This document shows positions 5,023 to 10,889 of a stretch of 10,889 nucleotides of DNA, piece after piece. Numbering within the stretch: position 1 is the stretch's first letter; each line of letters opens with the position of its first letter. The notes under the pieces are model-generated. The model saw nothing but the letters and a program-made list of their open reading frames with translations. It was not told where the DNA came from and did no database searches. This DNA comes from Candidatus Eiseniibacteriota bacterium (GTDB taxonomy: Bacteria; Eisenbacteria; RBG-16-71-46): NCBI GenBank assembly GCA_023249815.1, contig JAHFBX010000059.1, forward strand, positions 1 through 10,889, given 5' to 3'. The position numbers were made by a program, and so were the translations under genes.

Positions 5023-6689
5023 CACGCGGCCTTCGCGTCCCGGCCGTCGCGCTCGTGCACGCGGCTGAACGGGTTCACCACGCGCTCGCCGATGCGCGCG
5101 GTGGACGGATGTGGACGCAGCCCGAAGCGGAACTGGCTCACGGTGCGCTGCAGCTCGGTAGCCATCATGGCGAGCTCGCTCGCGGCACGCTGCGTCTCCC
5201 TCGCGGCGGCGCTGTTGCTCTCGGTCGCCCGGGCGACCGAGTTGATCGTGGCGGCAATCTCGTCGGTACCGCGCGCCGCCTCGCCCATGTTGCGCGTGAT
5301 CTCGGCGGTGGCCGCGCTCTGCTCCTGGACCGACGCCGCGATGGCGGACTGCGTCGAGCTGATCTGACGGATGATCGTGCCGATCTCCGAGATCGCGTTC
5401 ACGGCGGCGCGGCTGTCGGCGCGAATCGCGCTCACGCGGCTCGCGATGTCCTCGGTGGCGCGCGCCGTCTCCTTGGCCAGTTCCTTGACCTCGTTCGCCA
5501 CCACCGCGAAGCCCTTGCCCGCCTCGCCGGCGCGCGCGGCCTCGATCTCGGCGTTCAGCGCGAGGATGTTCGTCTGCTCGGCGATCGAGTGGATGACGCG
5601 AATGACGTTGTCGATCTGCTCACTGCTCTCGCCGAGCTGCCGGATCGTCTCGTTGGCCTCGCCGGCGACGCGCACGGCGGTGGCGGCGACGGCGGCGGCC
5701 TCGTTCGCGTTGTGTGCGACGTCTCGAATGCCCGAGCCCACTTGCTGCGCGGACGCCGCGACCAGCCTGACGGAGGTGTTCGTCTCCTCGCTCGCACCTG
5801 ACGCCAGCGCGGTCTGCTCCGAGGTCTGCTTCGCGCTCGACTGGAGTTCGTTGCTCACGGAGGCGAGCTCTTCGGACGCGTTGCCCACGGCGACGGCGTT
5901 CTCGGCGATGCGCGACAGCGCGGAGCCCACGCTCTCGAGCCCGCGGTTCACGGCGTCGCCGAGTCTGCCCAACTCGTCGTCTCGCCCGGGGGACACGCGC
6001 GCGTCGAGGTCCCCGCCGGCCACCGCGTCCATGACGCGAACGGACTCGTCGAGCGGCAACAGGATGCTCTGGCGGACGCGATGCGCGGCGAACAGCGACG
6101 CGAGCATCGCGAGCGCGGCAATGGCGAGTGTCCACTGCGTGCCGGTTTCCGCGGCGCGGTCCATCGCGGCGGCCGCGGCGACACTGCCGGCCTCGAGGCG
6201 GTCACTCACGCGTTCGGCGAGAGGCTCCAACCTTGCCCATTGGGCGAGGAACGTCGGCAGTTCTCGCTCGACGCCCGCGTGGTCCCCCGTTTCGGCACGC
6301 TCCGCGATCCGTTGCGAGGACGCGGCGAAGCGACGGAACTCGTCCCGAATCTCCCCGGTCACGGCGCGAGTCTGCGGGTCGAGCGCGGAAGCGGGCGACC
6401 GCTGCGCGTATCGCTCCAGGCGTGCGACGTGCTGGCGGAGCGTCGCGACCGCGCCGTCGCGCGCGGCCGCGTCCTTCGCGGCGACCACGGCGAGCACGTC
6501 GGCACGCAGGGCGTCATGCATCATGTCCATCTCGAGGTGGTCGCGCACCGCCTGCACGTGATGACGCATGACGCGGCCCGAGATGGCAGCCTGGTGCAAG
6601 CTCCAGCCCGCGGTCGCGCCGACGGCGAACAGTAGCGCGAGTCCCACGATGCTCAAGCCCACGAGTCGGGTACGAACGGTCCATCTCAT
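5022..6689 (-). CDS. Transmembrane methyl-accepting chemotaxis protein
   Basis: The protein has 555 residues. It starts at ATG 6689, chosen because GGAGAG lies 5 bases upstream and a membrane segment follows at once; the frame is open further upstream only by chance through cheW. Order: TM1 (about 9-29), a helical periplasmic region (about 30-184) containing MDMMHDALRADVLAVVAA, which resembles four-helix-bundle sensor domains, TM2 (about 185-204), HAMP (about 205-258, with DELGRLGDAVNRG), then the cytoplasmic signalling hairpin (about 265-520). The tip is EQTNILALNAEIEAARAGE (371-389). SGASEETNTS (297-306) fits a methylation site at E301/E302. It would pass a periplasmic signal to CheA through CheW. 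The ligand cannot be inferred. The C-terminus (FSRVHERDGRDAKAA) has no CheR-docking pentapeptide. It starts 2 bases after the cheW stop. Confidence 0.95.
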   Translation of the reverse strand: MRWTVRTRLVGLSIVGLALLFAVGATAGWSLHQAAISGRVMRHHVQAVRDHLEMDMMHDALRADVLAVVAAKDAAARDGAVATLRQHVARLERYAQRSPASALDPQTRAVTGEIRDEFRRFAASSQRIAERAETGDHAGVERELPTFLAQWARLEPLAERVSDRLEAGSVAAAAAMDRAAETGTQWTLAIAALAMLASLFAAHRVRQSILLPLDESVRVMDAVAGGDLDARVSPGRDDELGRLGDAVNRGLESVGSALSRIAENAVAVGNASEELASVSNELQSSAKQTSEQTALASGASEETNTSVRLVAASAQQVGSGIRDVAHNANEAAAVAATAVRVAGEANETIRQLGESSEQIDNVIRVIHSIAEQTNILALNAEIEAARAGEAGKGFAVVANEVKELAKETARATEDIASRVSAIRADSRAAVNAISEIGTIIRQISSTQSAIAASVQEQSAATAEITRNMGEAARGTDEIAATINSVARATESNSAAARETQRAASELAMMATELQRTVSQFRFGLRPHPSTARIGERVVNPFSRVHERDGRDAKAA

Positions 6690-6691
6690 AT

Positions 6692-7192
6692 TCACTCTCC
6701 GGAATCGAGCGTCGCGGCGACTCTCGAACGCGCGATGCTCGCGCGCTCCGGCCTGTCGAACGCCTTTTGCAGTACCCGGCCCAGGTCGAGGACGACGAGG
6801 AGTGACCCGGGCAAAGGAATGGTTTGGGCGCACAGCGAGTCGTGCGCGGCATGCGTATCGGCCTCGAGTGCGCCGGGTGGGAGCAGGGCGCTGCGCTGCA
6901 CGTCGCCGATCGCGTCGACGACCAGCGCCACCGGACCGTCGTCGGCGCTCACCACGACGAGCGCCCCGGCGGAACGGGGTGCGAGCCCGAACAGCGTGCG
7001 CAGGTCCACCGCGGGCACGATGTGACCGCGCAGGTTCAAGAGGCCGGCCACGGCGGGAGGGGCGAGCGGCACGCGCGCGAGCGGCTGTGAGCGCAACACT
7101 TCGTTCACGCGTGACAGCTCGACGCCATAGTCGCGATCCGCGACATGGAACGTGCACCAGCCCGTGTCGGTGGCGCGGGCCACGGCGCTCAT
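6692..7192 (-). CDS. cheW: Chemotaxis adaptor protein CheW
   Basis: This 166-residue adaptor couples receptors to CheA. ATG 7192 overlaps the cheA stop (ATGA), and GGAGG sits 4 bases upstream, which fixes the start; the open frame further upstream is chance. The fold markers are CTFHVADRDYGVELSRVNEV (13-32), then PAVAGLLNLRGHIVPAVDLR (46-65), with the conserved N-L-R-G-x-x-x-P-x-x-D, followed by VALVVDAIGDVQR (88-100) and LLVVLDLGRVL (131-141). Length is normal for a single CheW domain. The C-terminal 25 residues after LDLGRVL are Arg/Ala-rich and not part of the core fold. As the only separate CheW in the window it presumably serves both receptors. Confidence 0.95.
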   Translation of the reverse strand: MSAVARATDTGWCTFHVADRDYGVELSRVNEVLRSQPLARVPLAPPAVAGLLNLRGHIVPAVDLRTLFGLAPRSAGALVVVSADDGPVALVVDAIGDVQRSALLPPGALEADTHAAHDSLCAQTIPLPGSLLVVLDLGRVLQKAFDRPERASIARSRVAATLDSGE

Positions 7193-9387
7193 GCCGCCTC
7201 CGCGAACGCGTCCGCGCCGGCGCGGGCGAGCGAGACGTAATCGGTGACGTGGTCGCGCACGACGAGGCGCTCGGCGTCCAGCGCGCCCGGCCAGTCCACG
7301 ATGTCCAGCACCCTGTCCACGAGGAAGCCCCATCGCTGCCCGTCGTGCTCGTGAATGAGCACGGGCCACGCGCGCTCGGCGTCGAAAGCGTCGAGTCGAC
7401 GCCGGCTCGCTCCGCCAGCGAGCGTCGTGACGGGCAGCACCGTGCCTTCGAAGCGCACGGCAGGGCGTTCGTCCAGGCGTTCGAACGCGCTCGACTCGAA
7501 CTCCACGATGCGCTCGACCTCGGCCACCGGGACCACCGCCGGCTGGCCGCCGCGCGAACGCACGAGCAGCAGCGGCACCGCGCGCGATACCGGAGCCGTC
7601 GGGCTGGAGCTCACCGCGACCGTCGTGGACGCGCCGCGGCGCAGCCCGGCGTGAGTCGCGAGTGCCAACACGTCAAGGATCAGCGCGACGCGCCCGTCGC
7701 CGCGCACCGTGGCACCAGCGAACGGACCGATCTCGCGCAAACTGGACCTGAGCGGCTTGACGACGATCTCCTCGGTGTCACGCACCTGGTCCACGACGAG
7801 ACCGAAGCGCTGGCCCTCGGCGCTCAGCACGAGCAGGTGCCGGCCGGTGGAGCCGCCGGGTTCGCTGGAGGGATCGAACAGCCGGCCGAGCAGTACGACC
7901 GGCAGGAGCTCGCCACGCAACCGGAATCGCGGCCGGTCGTGCGCCCACTCCACCTTCGCGCCGCCCACCCCCAGGCGTGCCAGTTCGAGCAGATGCGCCT
8001 GCGGGATCACGTAGCACTCGCCTGCCTGTTCCACGGTGAGTGCCGGGATGATCGCGAGCGTGAGTGGGATGCGGACGTGGAACGTCGTGCCCTGGCCCGG
8101 GACGGAAGAGACCTCGAGGCCGCCGCCCACGCTCTCGATGGCCGAGCGCGCCGCGTCCAGGCCGACGCCGCGCCCGGAGATGTTCGTGACGTTCTTCGCC
8201 GTGGAGAACCCGGGAAGGAACACGAACTGGAGCCACTGCTCCTGCGTCAGCCGGTCCACGTCGGCCGGCTCCGCGAGCCCGCGCGCGATCGCCTGTGCGC
8301 GGATCCTCTCGAGCGACATGCCGCCGCCGTCGTCCGAGAGCAGCAGGTGCACGCTGCCGCCTTCCTCGAACGCGCGCAGGCGCAGCACGCCCTCGGCCGG
8401 CTTACCCGCACGCTCGCGGGTGGTCGCGTCCTCGATGCCGTGGTCGACGGCGTTCCGAAGCAGGTGCGTGAGGGGGTCTTTCAACGCCTCGACCAGCGTT
8501 CGATCCAGCTCGGTGGCATTGCCTTCGAGTTCCAACCGCACGGGCTTTCCGCATGCCGTGGCCACGTCGCGCACGAGCCGCGGCAGCCGGGCCCACAGCG
8601 CGGACACTGGCTGCATGCGCGTGCGCATGACCTCGTCCTGGAGCCGCGTCGTGACCTGGTCCAGTCGCTGGGCCGCGCGTCCCACGGGCGTGGCGCCTCC
8701 CACCGCGACGGTCTGGACGAGCTGGTTGCGAGCGAGCACGAGTTCTCCGACCAGGTCCATAATCTGGTCCAGCCGCCGCACGTCCACGCGCAGGTGCTGC
8801 TGCTGGAGTGCCGTCGTGGTACTGGAGACCACCGCTACGTCCGCGACCGGCGCTCCGGCAGCCGCGGGCGAAGCCGGTGCGGACTTCGGCGCGGACTTTG
8901 GCGCGACGGACTTCGACACGGCGGGCTTCGAGGCCGCGGCCTTGGGTACGGCGGCCTTGGCACGGCTTGTGGCCGGCGGCTTCGCCCGCTCCGCGCCTTC
9001 GGCGGGGAGCCACGGCGCGAGCCGTGCCAATACGGCCGAATCGTCGCCCACGGGCTCCTGGCGAGTGGATTCGATCCCCGCGAGGATGCGGCGAACGCTG
9101 TCCACCACGGCGAGCAGTCCGCCCGCGATCTCGGGCGTGAGCGCGAGCTGGCTCGAGCGCAGCCGCGACAGCACGTGCTCGCCCGCGTGCGCTACGCGCT
9201 CGAGCCGGCGGAAGCCGAAGAACGAACACGTGCCTTTGATCGTGTGGAGCGAGCGGAACGCGCTCGCGAGCGCTTCTCCGGACGCGGGGTCGTGTTCGAG
9301 CGTGACCAGGTCCCGGTCGAGACGGTCGAGCCCTTCGTGCGAGTCGACGAGGAACTCGTCGAGGATGGAATCGTCCAATGGTTCCAA
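7189..9387 (-). CDS. cheA: Chemotaxis histidine kinase CheA with two CheW-like domains in series
   Basis: CheA autophosphorylates and passes phosphate to CheY and CheB. I start it at TTG 9387 (732 residues) because AAGGGA lies 6 bases upstream. The HPt domain then begins directly, with phospho-histidine H48 in SLHTIKGTCSFFG, the position seen in E. coli CheA. GTG 9432 would add 15 residues with a weaker ribosome site. Order: P1 HPt (about 5-108); a low-complexity Ala/Lys/Ser/Pro linker (about 126-195) in place of a P2 domain; P3 dimerisation (from LRVDVRRLDQIMDLVGELVL, about 199); the P4 ATPase with N312/H316 (LLRNAVDHG), LSDDGGG (350-356), GFSTA (393-397) and GRGVGLD (405-411); P5 CheW-like (about 448-580); then a second CheW-like domain (about 601-725). 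It is first in the operon, 105-150 bases after the upstream gene. Confidence 0.95.
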   Translation of the reverse strand: MEPLDDSILDEFLVDSHEGLDRLDRDLVTLEHDPASGEALASAFRSLHTIKGTCSFFGFRRLERVAHAGEHVLSRLRSSQLALTPEIAGGLLAVVDSVRRILAGIESTRQEPVGDDSAVLARLAPWLPAEGAERAKPPATSRAKAAVPKAAASKPAVSKSVAPKSAPKSAPASPAAAGAPVADVAVVSSTTTALQQQHLRVDVRRLDQIMDLVGELVLARNQLVQTVAVGGATPVGRAAQRLDQVTTRLQDEVMRTRMQPVSALWARLPRLVRDVATACGKPVRLELEGNATELDRTLVEALKDPLTHLLRNAVDHGIEDATTRERAGKPAEGVLRLRAFEEGGSVHLLLSDDGGGMSLERIRAQAIARGLAEPADVDRLTQEQWLQFVFLPGFSTAKNVTNISGRGVGLDAARSAIESVGGGLEVSSVPGQGTTFHVRIPLTLAIIPALTVEQAGECYVIPQAHLLELARLGVGGAKVEWAHDRPRFRLRGELLPVVLLGRLFDPSSEPGGSTGRHLLVLSAEGQRFGLVVDQVRDTEEIVVKPLRSSLREIGPFAGATVRGDGRVALILDVLALATHAGLRRGASTTVAVSSSPTAPVSRAVPLLLVRSRGGQPAVVPVAEVERIVEFESSAFERLDERPAVRFEGTVLPVTTLAGGASRRRLDAFDAERAWPVLIHEHDGQRWGFLVDRVLDIVDWPGALDAERLVVRDHVTDYVSLARAGADAFAEAA
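8870..8965 (-). repeat. Low-complexity Ala/Lys/Ser/Pro coding repeat in the CheA linker
   Basis: This part of cheA encodes irregular short repeats of the kind SKPAVSKSVAPKSAPKSAP. It forms a flexible linker between the HPt domain and the dimerisation domain, where the CheY/CheB-binding P2 domain would sit in the E. coli protein. At DNA level the unit is a degenerate GGACTTCGGCGC-like word on the plus strand. Such tracts tend to vary in length between strains. Confidence 0.5.
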
Positions 9388-9393
9388 CGTGAT

Positions 9394-9399
9394 TCCCTT
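9394..9399 (-). promoter_or_regulatory. Ribosome-binding site supporting the TTG start of cheA
   Basis: The minus strand reads AAGGGA, 6 bases before TTG 9387-9385. The alternative GTG at 9432 has only GGGA near it. Confidence 0.55.
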
Positions 9400-9442
9400 C
9401 GAGGCCACGACGGGGTCGGGGCCGGCGTGCACGGAGCGTCCC

Positions 9443-9517
9443 GGGCTTGAGGGCGCGGCCCCTGGGGGGAGGACCCGATCCCCTCGCGTTATCGCTTCAA
9501 GTGACGGTGGGCTTGAG
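9443..9517 (-). repeat. Nine-base direct repeat upstream of cheA
   Basis: CTCAAGCCC occurs twice on the minus strand, at 9517-9509 and 9451-9443, within the 105-base gap before GTG 9432. The upstream copy contains the TCAA of the possible sigma-28 -35 element. It could mark a regulator site but may be chance. No other gene, tRNA or terminator was seen in this gap. Confidence 0.25.
9489..9516 (-). promoter_or_regulatory. Possible sigma-28 (FliA)-like promoter of the chemotaxis operon
   Basis: On the minus strand TCAA (9516-9513) is followed after 16 bases by AGCGATAA (9496-9489). The FliA consensus is TAAA, 15 bases, GCCGATAA, so this matches 3 of 4 and 6 of 8 positions with a spacer one base long. 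GATAA is unusual in such GC-rich intergenic DNA. The place, about 100 bases before the cheA start, is right for the operon promoter. The match is suggestive only. Confidence 0.3.
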
Positions 9518-9537
9518 CGTTGGTTCTGCGCGAAGGC

Positions 9538-10889
9538 TCAGCGACCGGGTGCGAGCGAGAATCGAATCTCGGTCATCCCCGTGGTGAGCTCGACCGAGCG
9601 CGAGACCGGCTCGTGACCGGCCGCCTCGATGCGCACGCTCTGCGAGCCGGGCGGACAGGCGACGCAGAACCGGCCGCGGCGATCGGTGCGCACGCTCAAG
9701 GCGGTGGCGGCGAGCACGACACGAGCGCCCTCCACCGGGGCGCCGGCGGCGTCGAGAACGGTGCCGCAGAGGAGCGGCCAATCCTCCTCGGACTCTGGCT
9801 CGGCGGCGGGCGGCGGCGCGGGCGCGGGCGCGCGGGTGGGCTCGGGCGACAGTTTCACGGTGGAAGTCACACGCGTGGGAACGATCGTGCCCGGACTCTC
9901 GCGGCCGTAGGCCACCTCGGGTTCGGGTTCGCGCGGTGCCGGCGGGACGACACGCTTTCCCGCCGGCGCGGTCGCCTTTGCGCTGGGCGCCGGGCGCGGT
10001 CGCTCGGGCTTGGCGTGGGTGGGTTCCGAAGGCAGCCTCGGCGAGAGCGTGGCGGTTTCGCCCGGTTCGGATGGCTTCTCGAGGCGCGTCGAGGACTCCA
10101 CGAGAGCTTCCGCGGACGACGCGGATCCGGCGAGTGCCGGCGCTAAGACATTCGCCGGAGTCGAGGTCGCGACGCTCTCGACCGGCGCCGAGATCGGTAG
10201 CTCAGGGACGAGCTGGGGCTCGACCGCGGGGCGCGACACGAGACTCGTCCCCGCATCGCGATCCGGCCGCGCGTCCGGCCTGGCACCATCGCGGCGGACG
10301 AACTCCACGCGCGGCAGCCGCCAGCGCCAGCGCTCGGGGAGCGGGATGCGGATGACCTCGGGCACGAGCGGAGACCCGGCGAGTGCCAGGAGCAGGACCG
10401 CCGCAGCCGCGAGCCAGCCGCAGAGCGACCGATCCTCGCGGCGTCGGGAACGGCCGACACGCACGACTCGCTCCGCCTCGAGTGCGGGCGATATCGGAGG
10501 CAGGGGCGTGACCTGGGGGCGCGGCGCCACGTACACCTCGCGCAGCGTGGGCACCGGAATCGGCGAGACGGGCTCCGTCACGCGCGGGCTCGGCACGGTT
10601 GGACGCGCCACCGCCTCGGCGGTCGGCTCGGGCGCGTGCGTCATCGACACCGGCTCCACGGGCGTGGACTCGGGCTCGGCGAGGCGCTCGGTGGGTACCA
10701 CGACCGGCTCCACCGGCGGCGCCTCCGCCCGCTCGACCGGTCGCGGTGCGGGCAGTACCGGGGGCGCCGGCTCGCGCGTCGCCGCGTCGCTGACACCATC
10801 CCCGCGCCGGGTCTGGCGGACGCTCCGCACCACGTGATCGAGCCGATCCGAGGCGGGCTCCGGCACGGGCGCGATCACCGGGTGTTGCA
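9538..10889 (-). CDS. Proline-rich single-pass membrane protein with C-terminal carboxypeptidase-regulatory-like domain (5' end cut)
   Basis: The frame is open to the right edge, so the start is unknown; the first internal start candidate is GTG 10878, giving 446 residues (numbering used here). Residues 30-135 are rich in P, E, V and A with many P-x-x-P and EP pairs. A basic stretch RSRRRED (about 143-149) precedes one hydrophobic helix (about 152-170), so the N-terminal part is probably cytoplasmic and the rest outside. A second Pro/Ala/Ser-rich stalk (about 200-365) leads to a compact domain (about 368-443): LLCGTVLDAAGAPVEGARVV, TDRRGRFCVACPPG, then VRIEAAGHEPVSRSVEL. This is the peptidase-associated (CarboxypepD_reg) beta-sandwich pattern. 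C405 and C408 form a CxxC, with C371 nearby. I do not recognise the whole protein; it lies upstream of cheA and may share its transcript. Confidence 0.78.
   Translation of the reverse strand, partial: QHPVIAPVPEPASDRLDHVVRSVRQTRRGDGVSDAATREPAPPVLPAPRPVERAEAPPVEPVVVPTERLAEPESTPVEPVSMTHAPEPTAEAVARPTVPSPRVTEPVSPIPVPTLREVYVAPRPQVTPLPPISPALEAERVVRVGRSRRREDRSLCGWLAAAAVLLLALAGSPLVPEVIRIPLPERWRWRLPRVEFVRRDGARPDARPDRDAGTSLVSRPAVEPQLVPELPISAPVESVATSTPANVLAPALAGSASSAEALVESSTRLEKPSEPGETATLSPRLPSEPTHAKPERPRPAPSAKATAPAGKRVVPPAPREPEPEVAYGRESPGTIVPTRVTSTVKLSPEPTRAPAPAPPPAAEPESEEDWPLLCGTVLDAAGAPVEGARVVLAATALSVRTDRRGRFCVACPPGSQSVRIEAAGHEPVSRSVELTTGMTEIRFSLAPGR

Noticed and set aside
3452..5068. A plus-strand frame of 538 codons across cheY and the soluble receptor
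   Set aside because: It is antisense to the receptor and cheY genes, whose motifs are intact. Its composition is Ala/Ser/Arg-rich with no domain.
6690..7157. An N-terminal extension of the transmembrane receptor by 156 codons
   Set aside because: The extension overlaps cheW, is Arg-rich with no structure, and lies upstream of a good ribosome-binding site and membrane segment at the ATG 6689 start.
7193..7369. An N-terminal extension of CheW by 59 codons
   Set aside because: It overlaps the cheA coding region and is Arg/Gly-rich. ATG 7192 has GGAGG just upstream and gives a normal-length CheW.
6568..9450. A plus-strand open frame of 960 codons running antisense to cheA, cheW and the start of the receptor gene
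   Set aside because: It is rich in R, H and A with no domain pattern and lies exactly opposite well-supported genes. Long antisense frames are expected in very GC-rich coding DNA, where stop codons are rare in the complementary frames.
1..10889. Mobile elements, CRISPR arrays, tRNA or rRNA genes
   Set aside because: I saw no transposase motif, no regularly spaced repeats, no tRNA-like cloverleaf and no rRNA sequence. The window looks like ordinary chromosomal operon DNA of even composition.

Overview
This window is very GC-rich bacterial DNA. Every gene I can support lies on the minus strand, so the functional order runs from high to low coordinates. At the right edge is a proline-rich, single-pass membrane protein with a C-terminal carboxypeptidase-regulatory-like domain (9538 to the edge, 5' end cut off). 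After a 105-base gap comes a tightly packed chemotaxis operon: cheA (7189-9387), cheW (6692-7192), a transmembrane methyl-accepting receptor (5022-6689), a soluble sensor-less receptor (4117-5022), cheY (3737-4120), cheB (2614-3723), cheR (1754-2617) and a CheX-type CheY-P phosphatase (1254-1730).

The operon is a nearly complete pathway. The receptors, CheW and CheA form the signalling array. CheA phosphorylates CheY and CheB. CheR and CheB set receptor methylation, and CheX removes phosphate from CheY. CheZ, CheD, CheC and CheV are absent from the window. Most junctions overlap by 1-4 bases (ATGA, TGATG, GTGA) or are under 25 bases apart, which points to one translationally coupled transcript. 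A weak sigma-28-like motif lies upstream of cheA. A perfect 24-bp palindrome directly after the cheX stop probably ends or attenuates the operon.

Downstream, 506-1009 encodes a small secreted protein resembling the DUF11 family. Positions 1-395 encode the N-terminal part of a second secreted DUF11-like protein that runs off the left edge. The region between cheX and the first of these genes is densely structured, with three strong hairpins in a row. The leaders of both surface-protein genes share an ordered pair of short motifs.

The GC content, the CheX-type phosphatase and the DUF11-like secreted proteins would fit a high-GC Gram-negative lineage such as Myxococcota, Gemmatimonadota or a related candidate phylum, but the sequence does not settle this. 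Nothing here is an unmistakably new system. The best candidates for novelty are the sensor-less receptor with an altered hairpin tip, CheA with two CheW-like domains in series, the structured leader region, and the proline-rich membrane protein.
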